Shown: piece by piece, positions 19,216 to 30,216 of the stretch
Layout of the letters: every line of letters begins with the position of its first letter
Position numbering within the stretch: the stretch's first letter is position 1
Assembly: GCF_004364245.1 (NCBI RefSeq)
Contig: NZ_SOAV01000003.1
Coordinates: 248,001 to 312,000 of the forward strand
Source: Streptomyces sp. BK208
GTDB lineage: Bacteria > Actinomycetota > Actinomycetes > Streptomycetales > Streptomycetaceae
Direction: 5' to 3'
Length of the DNA: 64,000 nt
Notes under the pieces: generated by a model
Databases searched by the model: none
What the model was told of the DNA's origin: nothing
What the model saw: only the letters and a program-made list of their open reading frames with translations
Position numbers and translations under genes: made by a program

Positions 19216-19767
19216 TCAGGCCGCCGCGAGGCGGAAGGACATCCGGCCGAAGCCGACCTGGTCGCCCTCGCGGACGACGGCCGCGCCGATGACCCGCCGC
19301 CCGTTGACCGTGGTGCCGTTGGTGGAGCCGAGGTCGCGCAGCACCCACATGCCGCCCTGGCGGCTGAGCTCGGCGTGCACCCGGGAAACCGTGTCGTGGC
19401 TCAGCCGCAGTCCGCTCGCCGGGTCGCGCCCTATGCGCAGCGGATGACCCGTGCCGGGGTGGGGCAGCAGCAACTTGGGCAGCCGCTCGGCCCGCCACGC
19501 CCGGCCGAGCCGTACCCCGAACCCGGACACCGCCTCGACGGTGCCGAAGACCATCCGCGACAGCCGGCTCTCGGTGCGCAGGTCGGCGGTGAGCACGGCC
19601 AGCTCCTCCAGGCGGCGGGCGGCGAGCGCCAGCTCCATCCGGCGGAGGAAGGTGTCGTGCGACAGGCGGCCCGCGGCGACGCCGTCCCGCAGCACGCTCA
19701 GCGCCTTGTCGCGCTCCGCGTCCGACAACCGGGCGGGGTGTACGGGGAACTCGAAGGACGACGTCAC
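19216..19767 (-). CDS. DUF1707-FHA domain protein
   Basis: 183 aa. The N-terminal RLSDAERDKALSVLRDGVAAGRL is the DUF1707 (SHOCT-like) segment. The C-terminal half is a forkhead-associated domain with LRIGRDP, the Ser/His pair in SRVHAEL and LGSTNGTTVNG, all phosphothreonine-peptide-binding residues. Such proteins read Ser/Thr kinase signals in actinobacteria; the partner kinase is not nearby. No membrane segment is evident. ATG 19767 is used. The gene stands alone between the M14 peptidase and a broken merR gene. Confidence 0.85.
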   Translation of the reverse strand: MTSSFEFPVHPARLSDAERDKALSVLRDGVAAGRLSHDTFLRRMELALAARRLEELAVLTADLRTESRLSRMVFGTVEAVSGFGVRLGRAWRAERLPKLLLPHPGTGHPLRIGRDPASGLRLSHDTVSRVHAELSRQGGMWVLRDLGSTNGTTVNGRRVIGAAVVREGDQVGFGRMSFRLAAA

Positions 19768-19964
19768 GCGCCTGATTGTCGGTCAGCGAGGGCCGGGGTG
19801 TCCAGAAACGCGGGCCGGTGACAGCGACTGCCGGCCTGTCCGACGAGACCGACCCGGCTTCTGAGGCGCCTCCTCGGGAGCGATGGCCGACGAACCGGCC
19901 GGATGTCGGGGGACACGCGGCGCGTGCCGGAAGAACGCGGTGCTCCTGGTCGTTGGTTGCGTGT

Positions 19965-20329
19965 ATGCGGATCGGCGAGGCTTCCAGAGCCAGCGGTGTG
20001 AGTGCGCGGTCGTTGCGGCACTACGAGGACGAGGGCTTGATCGTCCCGGGCGTTTCAGCAACGGGTTCCGTGACTACTGCCGGTCCACCGTCGACCGGGT
20101 CCTCGTCATCCGCTCGCTGCTGGAGTCCGGGCTGCCCGTGCGGCTGATCAAGGAAGCCCTGCCCGGCCCCGCCGACGGGTCCGGCGCCGGCACCGAGATG
20201 GTGTCCGAGGAGTTCCTCCACGAGGTGCAGCGCCATCGCGACAGGCTCGCCGCCCGCATCGCCGTTCTCAGCGGTCAGCAGGCCGCACTCGACGCCTACC
20301 TGCTGGAGGCCCGCCGTACCGATCTCTGA
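19965..20329 (+). pseudogene. MerR-family regulator with -1 frameshift
   Basis: The N-terminal winged-helix half MRIGEASRASGVSARSLRHY, then EDEGLIVPG, is encoded from ATG 19965, but the continuation RFSNGFRDYC and the helical remainder to TGA 20327-20329 lie in another frame. Restoring one base near 20050 (run CCCGGGCG) would give a typical MerR protein of about 121 aa. Either the gene is a recent pseudogene or the sequence has a single-base error. The intact MerR-like operator in front of the next gene shows what it used to control, or still does. No Cys-rich metal-binding loop is visible, so a redox or drug sensor is likelier than a metal sensor. Confidence 0.75.
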
Positions 20330-20335
20330 CAGCCG

Positions 20336-20369
20336 CTTGACCCTGACGCAAGTGTCAAGCTCCTACGTT
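20336..20369 (+). promoter_or_regulatory. MerR-type operator-promoter of the quinone oxidoreductase gene
   Basis: CTTGAC (20336-20341) and GTCAAG (20354-20359) form an inverted repeat around a long spacer. The left arm doubles as a -35 (TTGACC), and TACGTT (20364-20369) is the -10. The -35/-10 spacing of about 19-21 bp is the over-long spacing typical of MerR-activated promoters. The -10 ends 7 nt before ATG 20377, so the mRNA is probably leaderless. Confidence 0.6.
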
Positions 20370-20376
20370 CGGACGC

Positions 20377-21393
20377 ATGGAGATCGACAGGCAGCAGAAC
20401 AGCGTCGGACCGACCGTACGGGCACTGGTCCAGCACTCGCACCGGGGACCGGAGGACCTGGCCCTCACGACCGGTCACCGCCGCCCCGTTCCGGGGCCGG
20501 GCGAGTACCTGATCCGCGTCGGGGCGGCCGGGGTCAACTTCGCCGACGTCATGCAGACGTACGGCACCTACGGAGGAGGCCCGCAGGCTCCCTACGTGGC
20601 GGGCTTCGAGGCCGCCGGCGAGATCGTGGCGGTCGGCCCGGAGATCGAGGCCCCCCTCCAGCCCGGCACCCACGTGGTCGGAGCCGGACCGGGCGCCTTC
20701 GCGCAGTACATGACGATGCCGGCCGCGGGTGTGTTTCCCGTGCCGTCCGGCTGGAGTGACGCCGAAGCTCTCGGTCTGGTGCTGAACTGGGCCACCGCCC
20801 TGGCGGCACTGAAGCCGCTGGGCGAGGTCGAGACGGGTGAGGCGGTCCTCATCCATGCCGCGGCAGGCGGCGTGGGGCAGGCCGCCGTCCGCCTCGCCCG
20901 CCACTACGGCGCACGCGTGACCGCCACGGCCTCACCGGAGAAGCACCACACCGTCGAAGCCCTCGGCGCCGACGCGGTCCTGGACAGGCGGCGCCCCGAC
21001 CTGGCGGAGGAGATCACCCGCCTGACCGGCGGTGTCGATCTGGTCCTGGAGTCCGTGGGACGGGCCACGTTCAGGACCAGCCTGGCCGTCACCAGACCCT
21101 TCACCGGACGCGTCGTCGTGTTCGGCGCCGCCTCCGGCGACGCCACCCTCACCACCCACGACCTGGTCTTCGCCCACCCGGTCCAGGTCAAGGGTCTGCA
21201 CATCGGCGCACTTGCGGTCGCGGCTCCGTCCCTCTACCGGTCGCTGCTCGTCGAGATCGAGGCCCTTGTCGCCGACGGCGTGTACCCGCCCGGCACCCCC
21301 CACGTGCGTCCCCTGGCCGAGGGACCGGCAGTGCTGAGGCAACTCGGAGCGGGCCGGACCCGGGGCAAGTTCGCGCTCGATCCCTGGCGGTAG
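20377..21393 (+). CDS. Zinc-independent quinone/NADPH oxidoreductase (MDR family)
   Basis: 338 aa medium-chain dehydrogenase/reductase of the quinone oxidoreductase type. GroES-like N-terminal half with GVNFADVMQTYGTY, then the NADPH Rossmann motif HAAAGGVGQAAVRLA and DLVLESVGRATF. No zinc-binding Cys cluster is present. It reduces quinones or similar electrophiles with NADPH, fitting control by a MerR-type stress regulator encoded just upstream. The start ATG 20377 has no ribosome site; the predicted transcription start coincides with it. Exact substrate unknown. Confidence 0.87.
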   Translation: MEIDRQQNSVGPTVRALVQHSHRGPEDLALTTGHRRPVPGPGEYLIRVGAAGVNFADVMQTYGTYGGGPQAPYVAGFEAAGEIVAVGPEIEAPLQPGTHVVGAGPGAFAQYMTMPAAGVFPVPSGWSDAEALGLVLNWATALAALKPLGEVETGEAVLIHAAAGGVGQAAVRLARHYGARVTATASPEKHHTVEALGADAVLDRRRPDLAEEITRLTGGVDLVLESVGRATFRTSLAVTRPFTGRVVVFGAASGDATLTTHDLVFAHPVQVKGLHIGALAVAAPSLYRSLLVEIEALVADGVYPPGTPHVRPLAEGPAVLRQLGAGRTRGKFALDPWR

Positions 21394-21461
21394 GGCCGCG
21401 CACCGGACGCGACACCCGGCGCGCGGAGAATCCCCAGCGGAACGATCCGCGGTGGAGGACC

Positions 21462-23246
21462 ATGGACGGGTCAGGGACCACAGACGAAGGGGAACCGTCC
21501 GTGCAGTTCGAGGTGTGGGCACCGCAGGCCGGCCGGGTGACGTTGCAGTGCGACGGCGCCACGCGCACGCTGGAGCGCGATCCGGAGCGGCCGGGGTGGT
21601 GGTGCGGTGAGGCACGGGCCGGGGACGGCTCGCGGTACGGCTTCGCGGTGGACGACGGGCCGGTGCTGCCCGACCCGCGCTCGCGCCGCCAGCCGGACGG
21701 ACCCGACGGGCTCAGCGCGGTCGTCGACCACGGGCGGTACGCGTGGCGTGCCCGCTGGGCCGGGCGCGGGCTGCCCGGCGGGGTCCTGTACGAGCTGCAC
21801 GTGGGGACGTACACGCCCGAGGGCACGCTCGACGCCGCCGCGGAGCGCCTCGACCACCTGGTGCGGCTCGGCGTCACCCACGTCGAGCTGATGCCGCTGT
21901 GCCCCTTCCCCGGCCGGCACGGCTGGGGATACGAGGGGGTCTCGCTGTGGGCGGTGCACGAGCCGTACGGCGGACCCGAGGCGCTGAAGCGGTTCGTCGA
22001 CCGGGCGCACGAGCTGGGGCTCGGTGTGGTCCTGGACGTGGTGCACAACCACCTGGGCCCGTCCGGCAACTACCTGCCCGCCTTCGGCCCGTACTTCACC
22101 GACACCCACCACACGCCCTGGGGCGTCGCCGTCAACCTGGACGCGCCCGGCTCGGACGAGGTGCGGGCGTTCCTCGTGGACAGCGCGCTGGCGTGGCTGC
22201 GGGACTACCGGCTCGACGGGCTGCGCCTGGACGCGGTGCACGCCCTGGTGGACACCCGCGCGTGCCACTTCCTCGAGCAGCTGTCGAGCGCCGTGGACGA
22301 GCTGGCCGCCGACCTGGGCCGGCCGCTCTTCCTGATCGCCGAGTCCGACCTGAACGACCCGCGGATCATCACCCCGCGCGCTCAGGGCGGCCTGGGTGTG
22401 CACGCGCAGTGGAACGACGACTTCCACCACGCCCTGCACACCGCGCTGACCGGCGAGTCGCAGGGTTACTACGCCGACTTCGCGCGCGATCCGCTGGCGG
22501 CCCTCGCCAAGACGCTCACCCGGGGCTACTTCCACGACGGCACCTACTCCAGTTTCCGGGGCCGCTCGCACGGCCGGGCACTGGACCGGGCCGGGGTGGC
22601 CGCGCACCGGCTGACCGGTTACAGCCAGACCCACGACCAGATCGGCAACCGCGCCCAGGGGGACCGTCTGGCGTCCCTGGTCTCCCCCGGGCTCGCCGCC
22701 TGCGCGGCCGCGCTGACGCTGACCGCGCCGTTCACCCCGATGCTGTTCATGGGCGAGGAGTGGGCGGCCGGCACGCCGTGGCAGTTCTTCACCGACCACA
22801 CCGACCCCGAGCTCGCGGAGGCGGTACGCAACGGCAGGCGGCGGGAGTTCGCCGCGCACGGCTGGCGGGAGGAGGACGTGCCCGACCCGCAGGACCCGGC
22901 GACGCGCGAGCGCTCCTGCCTGGACTGGTCGGAGCCGGAACGCGAGCCGCACGCGCGCGTCCTGGACTGGTACCGGCGGCTGATCGCCCTGCGCGCGGAG
23001 CAGCCGGACCTGACCGACCCGGACCTGGCCGACACCAGGGTCGCGTACGACGTCACGGCGCGCTGGCTGGCCTTCCGGCGCGGGGACATCCGGGTGGTGG
23101 TCAACCTGGGCACCGAGCCGGCGGCGATCCCGCTGGGCAACCGCCCGGCGCGGGTGCTCGCCGCGTGGGAACCCGTGGAGGGCCCGGGCGCGAACGGGAT
23201 ACTGCGCGTGCCGGGCGAGTCGAGCGTGGTGCTGGTGCAGGAGTGA
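21462..23246 (+). CDS. treZ: Maltooligosyltrehalose trehalohydrolase TreZ
   Basis: 594 aa GH13 enzyme that cleaves maltooligosyltrehalose to release trehalose, completing the TreY reaction. An N-terminal beta-domain (VQFEVWAPQAGRVTL) is followed by ELHVGTYTPEGTLDAAA, the catalytic triad DGLRLDAVHAL (D257), LIAESDLND (E294) and QTHDQIGNR (D392), and FMGEEWAAGTPWQFF, all typical of TreZ. GGTGGAGGA precedes ATG 21462. It is separated from treY by the peptidase, FHA, merR and oxidoreductase genes, so the pathway is split over two transcripts. Confidence 0.93.
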   Translation: MDGSGTTDEGEPSVQFEVWAPQAGRVTLQCDGATRTLERDPERPGWWCGEARAGDGSRYGFAVDDGPVLPDPRSRRQPDGPDGLSAVVDHGRYAWRARWAGRGLPGGVLYELHVGTYTPEGTLDAAAERLDHLVRLGVTHVELMPLCPFPGRHGWGYEGVSLWAVHEPYGGPEALKRFVDRAHELGLGVVLDVVHNHLGPSGNYLPAFGPYFTDTHHTPWGVAVNLDAPGSDEVRAFLVDSALAWLRDYRLDGLRLDAVHALVDTRACHFLEQLSSAVDELAADLGRPLFLIAESDLNDPRIITPRAQGGLGVHAQWNDDFHHALHTALTGESQGYYADFARDPLAALAKTLTRGYFHDGTYSSFRGRSHGRALDRAGVAAHRLTGYSQTHDQIGNRAQGDRLASLVSPGLAACAAALTLTAPFTPMLFMGEEWAAGTPWQFFTDHTDPELAEAVRNGRRREFAAHGWREEDVPDPQDPATRERSCLDWSEPEREPHARVLDWYRRLIALRAEQPDLTDPDLADTRVAYDVTARWLAFRRGDIRVVVNLGTEPAAIPLGNRPARVLAAWEPVEGPGANGILRVPGESSVVLVQE

Positions 23247-23255
23247 GCGAGGGGC

Positions 23256-23283
23256 CCGGGACGGTCAGGCGGGGTCGTCCCGG
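23256..23283. terminator. Hairpin at the treZ/pseudokinase convergence
   Basis: An 8-bp stem (23256-23263 with 23276-23283) with a 12-nt loop begins 10 nt after the treZ stop and overlaps the last codons of the convergent gene. It may end transcription from both sides. Confidence 0.4.
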
Positions 23284-24197
23284 CCGTCGTCGCGCAGCTC
23301 CGTCACGCGTTCCAGGAGGATCGGCTCCCAGGCGTGCCGCAGCCGGGTCCTGAGCAGGGGAAGCGGCGCGCCGGACCGGCCGGCGAGGCCCTCCGCCAGG
23401 TGGGCGACGGCGTCGCAGCGGGCCAGCCACAGGCCGCGCAGGCAGGGCCGGGCACCGTAACCGGCGAGGGTGGCGGCGCGCACGGCGGCCGGTGAGCCGA
23501 CGGACAGCGCGAGCCCGGCGATGTCCTCGGCCGGGTCGCCGAGGACGGCGTCGCTCCACCCGAGGACACCGCGCACCCGGCCGTCGGCGCCGACCACGAG
23601 GTGCCCGGCGGTCAGCCCGTGGTGGACGAGGACCGCCGCGCCTTGCTGGACGCCGAGCTGGGCCGCCGCCTCCCGGGTGAGGCGCTCCGGGCGTGCGGCG
23701 TCGAACTCGTCGGCCGCGGCGAGGCGGCGGGCGGCGTGCTCGGCCGACTGCCGCAGGGTCTCCAGGGAGCGGGGGGCGGCCCGCGGCACCCCGAGCGTCT
23801 CGGCCTGCCGGACCGGCACCTCGCGCAGGCCGCCGAGCAGCGCCGCGAGGTCCGCCTCGCCCGCGGCGGACACGTCGTGGTCCTCGCCCGACCCGCCGGG
23901 CACCCTGGCGTCGAGCGTGTAGGCGAGGCCCGGCGCCCAGTCGCCGTGCGCCACGCTCGTCGGCAGCGCGACGGGGACGTACGGCCGGACCAGTTCCCGC
24001 AGGCGCAGCTCGCGGCGCCTGCGCGCCGAGGTCTCCCGGTCGGGGGCCAGCCGCAGGACGTGCCGGGGGCCGACCCACCACGTGTCGGGCCCGTCGCCCC
24101 CGGGGACGGGCCGGACGTCGGGTTCCGTGCTCCCGCCCAGCAGGGAGCGGACCAGTCGGCGGACGGTGTCCGCGGTGGGTGTCGGTGCCTGGGTCAT
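23265..24197 (-). CDS. APH-fold protein lacking catalytic residues (probable pseudokinase)
   Basis: 310 aa with the overall pattern of an aminoglycoside-phosphotransferase-like kinase, but the catalytic loop reads VHHGLTAGHLVV where the family has HGDLTPGHLL, placing Gly194 at the catalytic Asp position, and the metal-binding DW/DF reads VLGWSDA with Gly213 instead of Asp. The downstream GDPAEDIAGLAL segment is normal. Phosphotransfer is therefore unlikely unless the alignment is wrong; a binding or scaffold role is possible. The gene lies 55 nt behind the M24 peptidase gene in the same direction, so the two may work together. Start ATG 24197. Confidence 0.75.
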   Translation of the reverse strand: MTQAPTPTADTVRRLVRSLLGGSTEPDVRPVPGGDGPDTWWVGPRHVLRLAPDRETSARRRRELRLRELVRPYVPVALPTSVAHGDWAPGLAYTLDARVPGGSGEDHDVSAAGEADLAALLGGLREVPVRQAETLGVPRAAPRSLETLRQSAEHAARRLAAADEFDAARPERLTREAAAQLGVQQGAAVLVHHGLTAGHLVVGADGRVRGVLGWSDAVLGDPAEDIAGLALSVGSPAAVRAATLAGYGARPCLRGLWLARCDAVAHLAEGLAGRSGAPLPLLRTRLRHAWEPILLERVTELRDDGRDDPA

Positions 24198-24252
24198 GTC
24201 GCGCCGTCGTCTTCCGGGTCTGCCGGGGCGTTCGGTGTCCGTCCGCCACCGG

Positions 24253-25383
24253 TCACTCGACGATGATCATCTCCCGCGTGGTGTCGTTGAGCCGCCTGCC
24301 GCCGTCCTCGGTGACGGTGACGATGTCCTCGATGCGTACCCCGAAACGGCCGGGCAGATAGACGCCGGGCTCGACCGAGAAGCACATGCCGGGCACCAGG
24401 GGCTGCTCCTCGCCCTCGATCATGTACGGCGGTTCGTGCGTGGTGACGCCGATGCCGTGGCCGGTGCGGTGGATGAAGTACTCGCCGTACCCGGCGCCGG
24501 CGATGACCGCGCGGGCGGCCCGGTCGACGTCCTGGCAGGCGGCTCCGGGCCGCACCGCGCGGAAGCCGGCCTCCTGCGCCTCGCGGACCAGGTCGTGCAC
24601 CCGGCGCTCCTCGTCGGTGGGCGCGCCGACGTGGACGGTGCGGGAGGTGTCGGAGCCGTATCCGTCCTTCAGGCCGCCGAAGTCGAGGACGATCATGTCG
24701 CCGTCCTCGATGACGCGGTCGCCGACCTCGTGGTGCGGGTTGGCGCCGTTGGGTCCGGAGGCGACGATGGTGAAGTCGACCTGCGAGTGCCCGAACCGCC
24801 GCAGCAGCTCGGCGAGGTCGGCGGCGACCTCGGACTCGCGGCGCCCGCCGAAGCGGACCTTCCGGATCTCCTCGAAGGCGGCGTCGGCGGCGGCGCCCGC
24901 CGCCGCCATCAGTTCCAGCTCCGCCGTGTCCTTGACGGCGCGGAGCATGGGCAGCGCCTCGGTGAGGGAGGCGTAGGACGTGTCGGGCAGCGTGCGCTGG
25001 AGCTGGAGCAGGTGCATCGCCCAGGCGTTGTCGCTGATGCCGAAGCGGCCGGTCCGGTCGAGGAGGGCGGCGGTGGCCGCGTAGGGGTCCTTGCCGTCGG
25101 TCCAGTCGCGCAGGGTCAGCGCGGGGGCACCGGCCGCCTTGGCGGCGTCGGGGGCCTCCAGGGCGGGGACGACGAGCACGGGATCGCGGTCCGGGGCGAG
25201 GACGAGCAGGGTGAGCCGTTCGGTGTCCGCCGTGGGCGCGTAGCCGGTGAGCCACACCAGGTCGGGGCCCGGGGCCACCAGCAGTCCGGCCAGCCCGGCG
25301 TCGGCCGCCGCACCGGCGGCGCGCCGCATACGGGTCCGGTAGTCGTCGGCGGTGAAGGGAGCAGCGGGCCTGCTGCCGGTCAT
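24253..25383 (-). CDS. M24-family Xaa-Pro aminopeptidase-like metallopeptidase
   Basis: 376 aa. N-terminal creatinase-like domain (GLLVAPGPDLVWLTGY), then a pita-bread catalytic domain with all five metal ligands visible: LDFGG, GYGSDTSRT, TGHGIG, SVEPGVYL and RIEDIV. It should remove N-terminal residues before proline or act as a prolidase. ATG 25383 with GGGAGG 5 nt away is preferred to GTG 25401, which lies upstream of that ribosome site. It is followed by the APH-fold pseudokinase gene. No signal peptide, so cytoplasmic. Confidence 0.88.
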   Translation of the reverse strand: MTGSRPAAPFTADDYRTRMRRAAGAAADAGLAGLLVAPGPDLVWLTGYAPTADTERLTLLVLAPDRDPVLVVPALEAPDAAKAAGAPALTLRDWTDGKDPYAATAALLDRTGRFGISDNAWAMHLLQLQRTLPDTSYASLTEALPMLRAVKDTAELELMAAAGAAADAAFEEIRKVRFGGRRESEVAADLAELLRRFGHSQVDFTIVASGPNGANPHHEVGDRVIEDGDMIVLDFGGLKDGYGSDTSRTVHVGAPTDEERRVHDLVREAQEAGFRAVRPGAACQDVDRAARAVIAGAGYGEYFIHRTGHGIGVTTHEPPYMIEGEEQPLVPGMCFSVEPGVYLPGRFGVRIEDIVTVTEDGGRRLNDTTREMIIVE

Positions 25384-25953
25384 CCGGGCCTCCCAGGGCA
25401 CGAGGGTGAAGGAACCACGGGCAGCATCCTGCCCGCAGGAAGGGGGCGGCGCGAGCCGATTGCCGTTGCTCGGTCCTCACGGCCGACGGCCGGGCGCCGT
25501 CACGCGTCGGTCTCGAGGGGGACGGGTCCGCCGCTCGGAGTGGGACGGCACCGTGCCCGTGCTCGCGCCCACCCGGTGGTCCGCGCCGGGACCGCAGATC
25601 ACGGCGGGCCCGCGCTCCCGCCGCGACCGTGTTCGCGGGCGGCCGCCGGGATCGCCGCCGGGTGACGCGGGCTCCGCGGCCGGCCCGGGCGAGCTGGCTG
25701 GTTGGCTGGCTGTTCTGACCGGGGAGGTTGTGGGCGGTGTCCCGGCGGCCCGGGCGGGCGAGCCGGTGGACGGATGTCCCGGCGACACGGCAGGGGCGCC
25801 GGGACAGTCGCGGGCCGGGACAGTAGCGGGCCGGGACAGTAGCGGGCCGGGACGCGACCGGCCCACCACGTGTCGGACGGTGCCGGACGGCTCACGAGCC
25901 GCTCCGTACGGTCGCGTGACGGCACGCGACCGGGCACGGCCGGGCGCGAACCG
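25384..25953. other. 570-bp non-coding region with a 16-bp tandem repeat
   Basis: Several open frames cross this region on both strands, but they are Pro/Arg/Gly-rich, mutually overlapping and lack ribosome sites, so I call no gene. It holds the tandem repeat at 25801-25857 and, at its left end, the promoter region of the M24 peptidase gene. Confidence 0.55.
25801..25857. repeat. 16-bp tandem repeat, three copies plus partial
   Basis: The unit GGGACAGTAGCGGGCC is present at 25801-25816 (one mismatch), 25817-25832 and 25833-25848, followed by a degenerate partial copy. Such a repeat is prone to slippage and may vary between strains. Confidence 0.8.
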
Positions 25954-26595
25954 TCAGGTGACCACGCCGGGCAGGGCCGTCAGCTGCTGGTAGCCCCCGC
26001 TCCGGTGGCGCACGGTGAGCCTCACCTTCTTGCCGGGCCTGGCGCGGGACACGGCGTGCGCCAGGTCGGCGGCCGAGTCGACGCGGGTCGTGCCGAAGGC
26101 CAGCAGCACGTCTCCCCGCACCAGGCCCGCCGCGTATCCGGGGCCCGGCACGTGGACGCCCACGACCCGGGCGCCTGGCCCCTTGTCGTCCACCACCTCC
26201 ACTCCGAGGGTCGCCCCGACCGGGACCCGGGAGGGCGAGGGGCCGGACGACGGGTGGGCCGGTGCTCCCCGGCTGCCCGTCGCCGTCCCCCCGGCCCCGG
26301 GCACTCCCGCCGTCCCCCCGGCCCCCGGCGCTCCCGCCGCCCCGCCGGGCCCAGCCGCACCGGCCCGCTGCTGCAGCTCGGCCAACTTGCTCATGCCGAT
26401 CACGGTGGCGCCCACCGTGCCGAGCCCCACGCCCGCGAGGACGAGGACGACCGCGGCGAGCACCCCGAGCAGCACGGTGACCGCCCGCCGACGGCGCCGG
26501 CCCCCGGTGTGCGGACGCCGGTCGGTGTCGGGCTCCGTGCCGGGCCCCGGGTCCCTGCCGGGCATCGGCTTGGGACGCAACGCTGTCTGTTCCAT
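25954..26595 (-). CDS. Membrane-anchored PDZ-domain protein without protease domain
   Basis: 213 aa. A basic cytoplasmic N-terminus (about 38 residues) is followed by one membrane segment (about 39-62), a Gly/Ala/Pro-rich linker (about 76-120) and a C-terminal PDZ domain (about 125-210) with VVGVHVPGPGYAAGLVRGDVLLAFG. The layout is that of HtrA/DegP proteins with the trypsin domain missing. The PDZ domain would be outside the membrane and could bind exposed C-termini or help a protease in trans. GGAGG lies 6 nt before ATG 26595. No partner protease is in the window. Confidence 0.82.
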   Translation of the reverse strand: MEQTALRPKPMPGRDPGPGTEPDTDRRPHTGGRRRRRAVTVLLGVLAAVVLVLAGVGLGTVGATVIGMSKLAELQQRAGAAGPGGAAGAPGAGGTAGVPGAGGTATGSRGAPAHPSSGPSPSRVPVGATLGVEVVDDKGPGARVVGVHVPGPGYAAGLVRGDVLLAFGTTRVDSAADLAHAVSRARPGKKVRLTVRHRSGGYQQLTALPGVVT

Positions 26596-26670
26596 GGATC
26601 GCCTCCGGCAGGTGCTCTACCCGGCGCACCCGCGCGTGACGAGCCACGAAAGAGTGAGACTGAACGCCGG

Positions 26671-28896
<2,226 letters not shown>

Positions 28897-28981
28897 CTAC
28901 CCACGGCTCCTCGGACGCATCCGGCCGGCGGCACATGATCACACCATCGCGTGAACCGGCCGACGCCGCGGAACTTTTCCC

Positions 28982-30199
28982 TCAGGGCCTGACCTGGATC
29001 AGCGCATGGGTCCCGCTGGTCCGCCATCGCCGCTCGCCGCTCGCCTCCAGCGCGGCCTCCGTCCCGGCGTCGAGCCCGGTGATCACGTCGGACTTGAGGG
29101 TGCGCAGGGCGGCGACCGGGCCGGGGAAGTACGCGGTGACGTCCGCGAAGGAGGTGGTCGCCGGCCAGCGACGGTCACCCACCAGACGCCGGTAGTTGAG
29201 GTCCCCCTTGAGCACGGTGACGGTGGCCGCGGCGAAGTCCTCGCGCAGGTCGTCGGGCATGTCCGCGTACGGCAGCGGCGCGCAGGAGAAGGGGTGGGCG
29301 CGCACGGTGACGCGGCCGTCGGTCAGCGCGGCCCAGAGCCGGTCGCCGTACGCGGCCGCCGTGCCGCCCGCCGCCACGAGCCGCCGCAGGGCGTCGAGCA
29401 CGTCGGTGGGCGTGGCGTCGGAGACGTAGTAGGGGTACGGCTTGACGTGCAGGATGGCGCGGTCGACGCGGCCCTCGGCGAGGAGGTGGGAGACGAGCAG
29501 CAGGTCGGGGACGAGTTCGCGGCCGGCGTTGTCGGCGACGAGGCACAGCGTGGCCGGTCCCGGCCGCGAGGCGCCCGGTCCGGGGGCCGGGAGCAGAGAC
29601 CAGAGGGTGTCGCTGTCGTCGGCGACGAGCGCGTCCACCTGGTCCGCGGCGTCCGCGCCGCGGCCGGAGAGGCGGAAGCCGAGGTCTGCGCGGTTGCCCC
29701 ACAGCGAGCCGTGCAGCAGGGCCTTCGTCCGCTCGGCGGCGGGCAGTTCGGCGAGGCCGTCGAGTGCGGCGAGCTCCTCGTCCGTCTCCGGCGCGTCGAG
29801 TTCGGCCAGCTTGGCGGGCCGGAACGGGTCGACGCCCTGCCAGGGGCCGGGGCCGAAGTAGCCGACGGCGTCCAGGAGGCGGCGGTAGAAGTGGCTTTCG
29901 GCCCACAGCCAGGGCACGTCGTACCAGGAGCGGCCGGCGTACCCGTCGAGGCCCCAGGCCGCCCAGAGCTCCCGGTCGCGTCCGGTGGGGTCGGCGTCGG
30001 CGGGCAGCGGCTCGACGACGCCGTCGGCGCAGCTCGCGAGGAGCGCGTCGAGCGCCCGGCGCCGTCCGGGGTCGAGCGGGAAGGCGTCGCGCACCTGCCG
30101 GACGATGGCGGGGTGGCGCTCGGCGAGCACGCCGTGCGGGAAGGACCCGGGCTCGTCGCCGAGGATGACGGGCGCGGACGGGGACGGGGTGTCGGGCAT
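28982..30199 (-). CDS. DUF89/ARMT1-like damage-control phosphatase family protein
   Basis: 405 aa. Motifs GSLWGNRADLGF, LVADNAGRELVPDLLLV and KGDLNYRRLVGD are those of DUF89 metal-dependent phosphatases (ARMT1-like), which remove damaged phosphometabolites or act on sugar phosphates. The ATG at 30199 is 17 nt after the cprB stop, so the gene is probably cotranscribed with cprB. GTG 30208 is an alternative. The natural substrate is unknown. Its position between cprB and geoA is interesting but gives no functional link by itself. Confidence 0.82.
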   Translation of the reverse strand: MPDTPSPSAPVILGDEPGSFPHGVLAERHPAIVRQVRDAFPLDPGRRRALDALLASCADGVVEPLPADADPTGRDRELWAAWGLDGYAGRSWYDVPWLWAESHFYRRLLDAVGYFGPGPWQGVDPFRPAKLAELDAPETDEELAALDGLAELPAAERTKALLHGSLWGNRADLGFRLSGRGADAADQVDALVADDSDTLWSLLPAPGPGASRPGPATLCLVADNAGRELVPDLLLVSHLLAEGRVDRAILHVKPYPYYVSDATPTDVLDALRRLVAAGGTAAAYGDRLWAALTDGRVTVRAHPFSCAPLPYADMPDDLREDFAAATVTVLKGDLNYRRLVGDRRWPATTSFADVTAYFPGPVAALRTLKSDVITGLDAGTEAALEASGERRWRTSGTHALIQVRP

Positions 30200-30216
30200 G
30201 CCCGTCACCGTACCGG

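Noticed and set aside
25801..25857. Possible CRISPR-like repeats
   Set aside because: Units are directly adjacent without spacers, so this is a plain tandem repeat; no cas genes are present.
25352..25993. Rightward ORF in the gap before the PDZ gene
   Set aside because: It overlaps the start of the M24 peptidase gene, lacks a ribosome site and includes the 16-bp tandem repeat; composition is unlike the neighbours.
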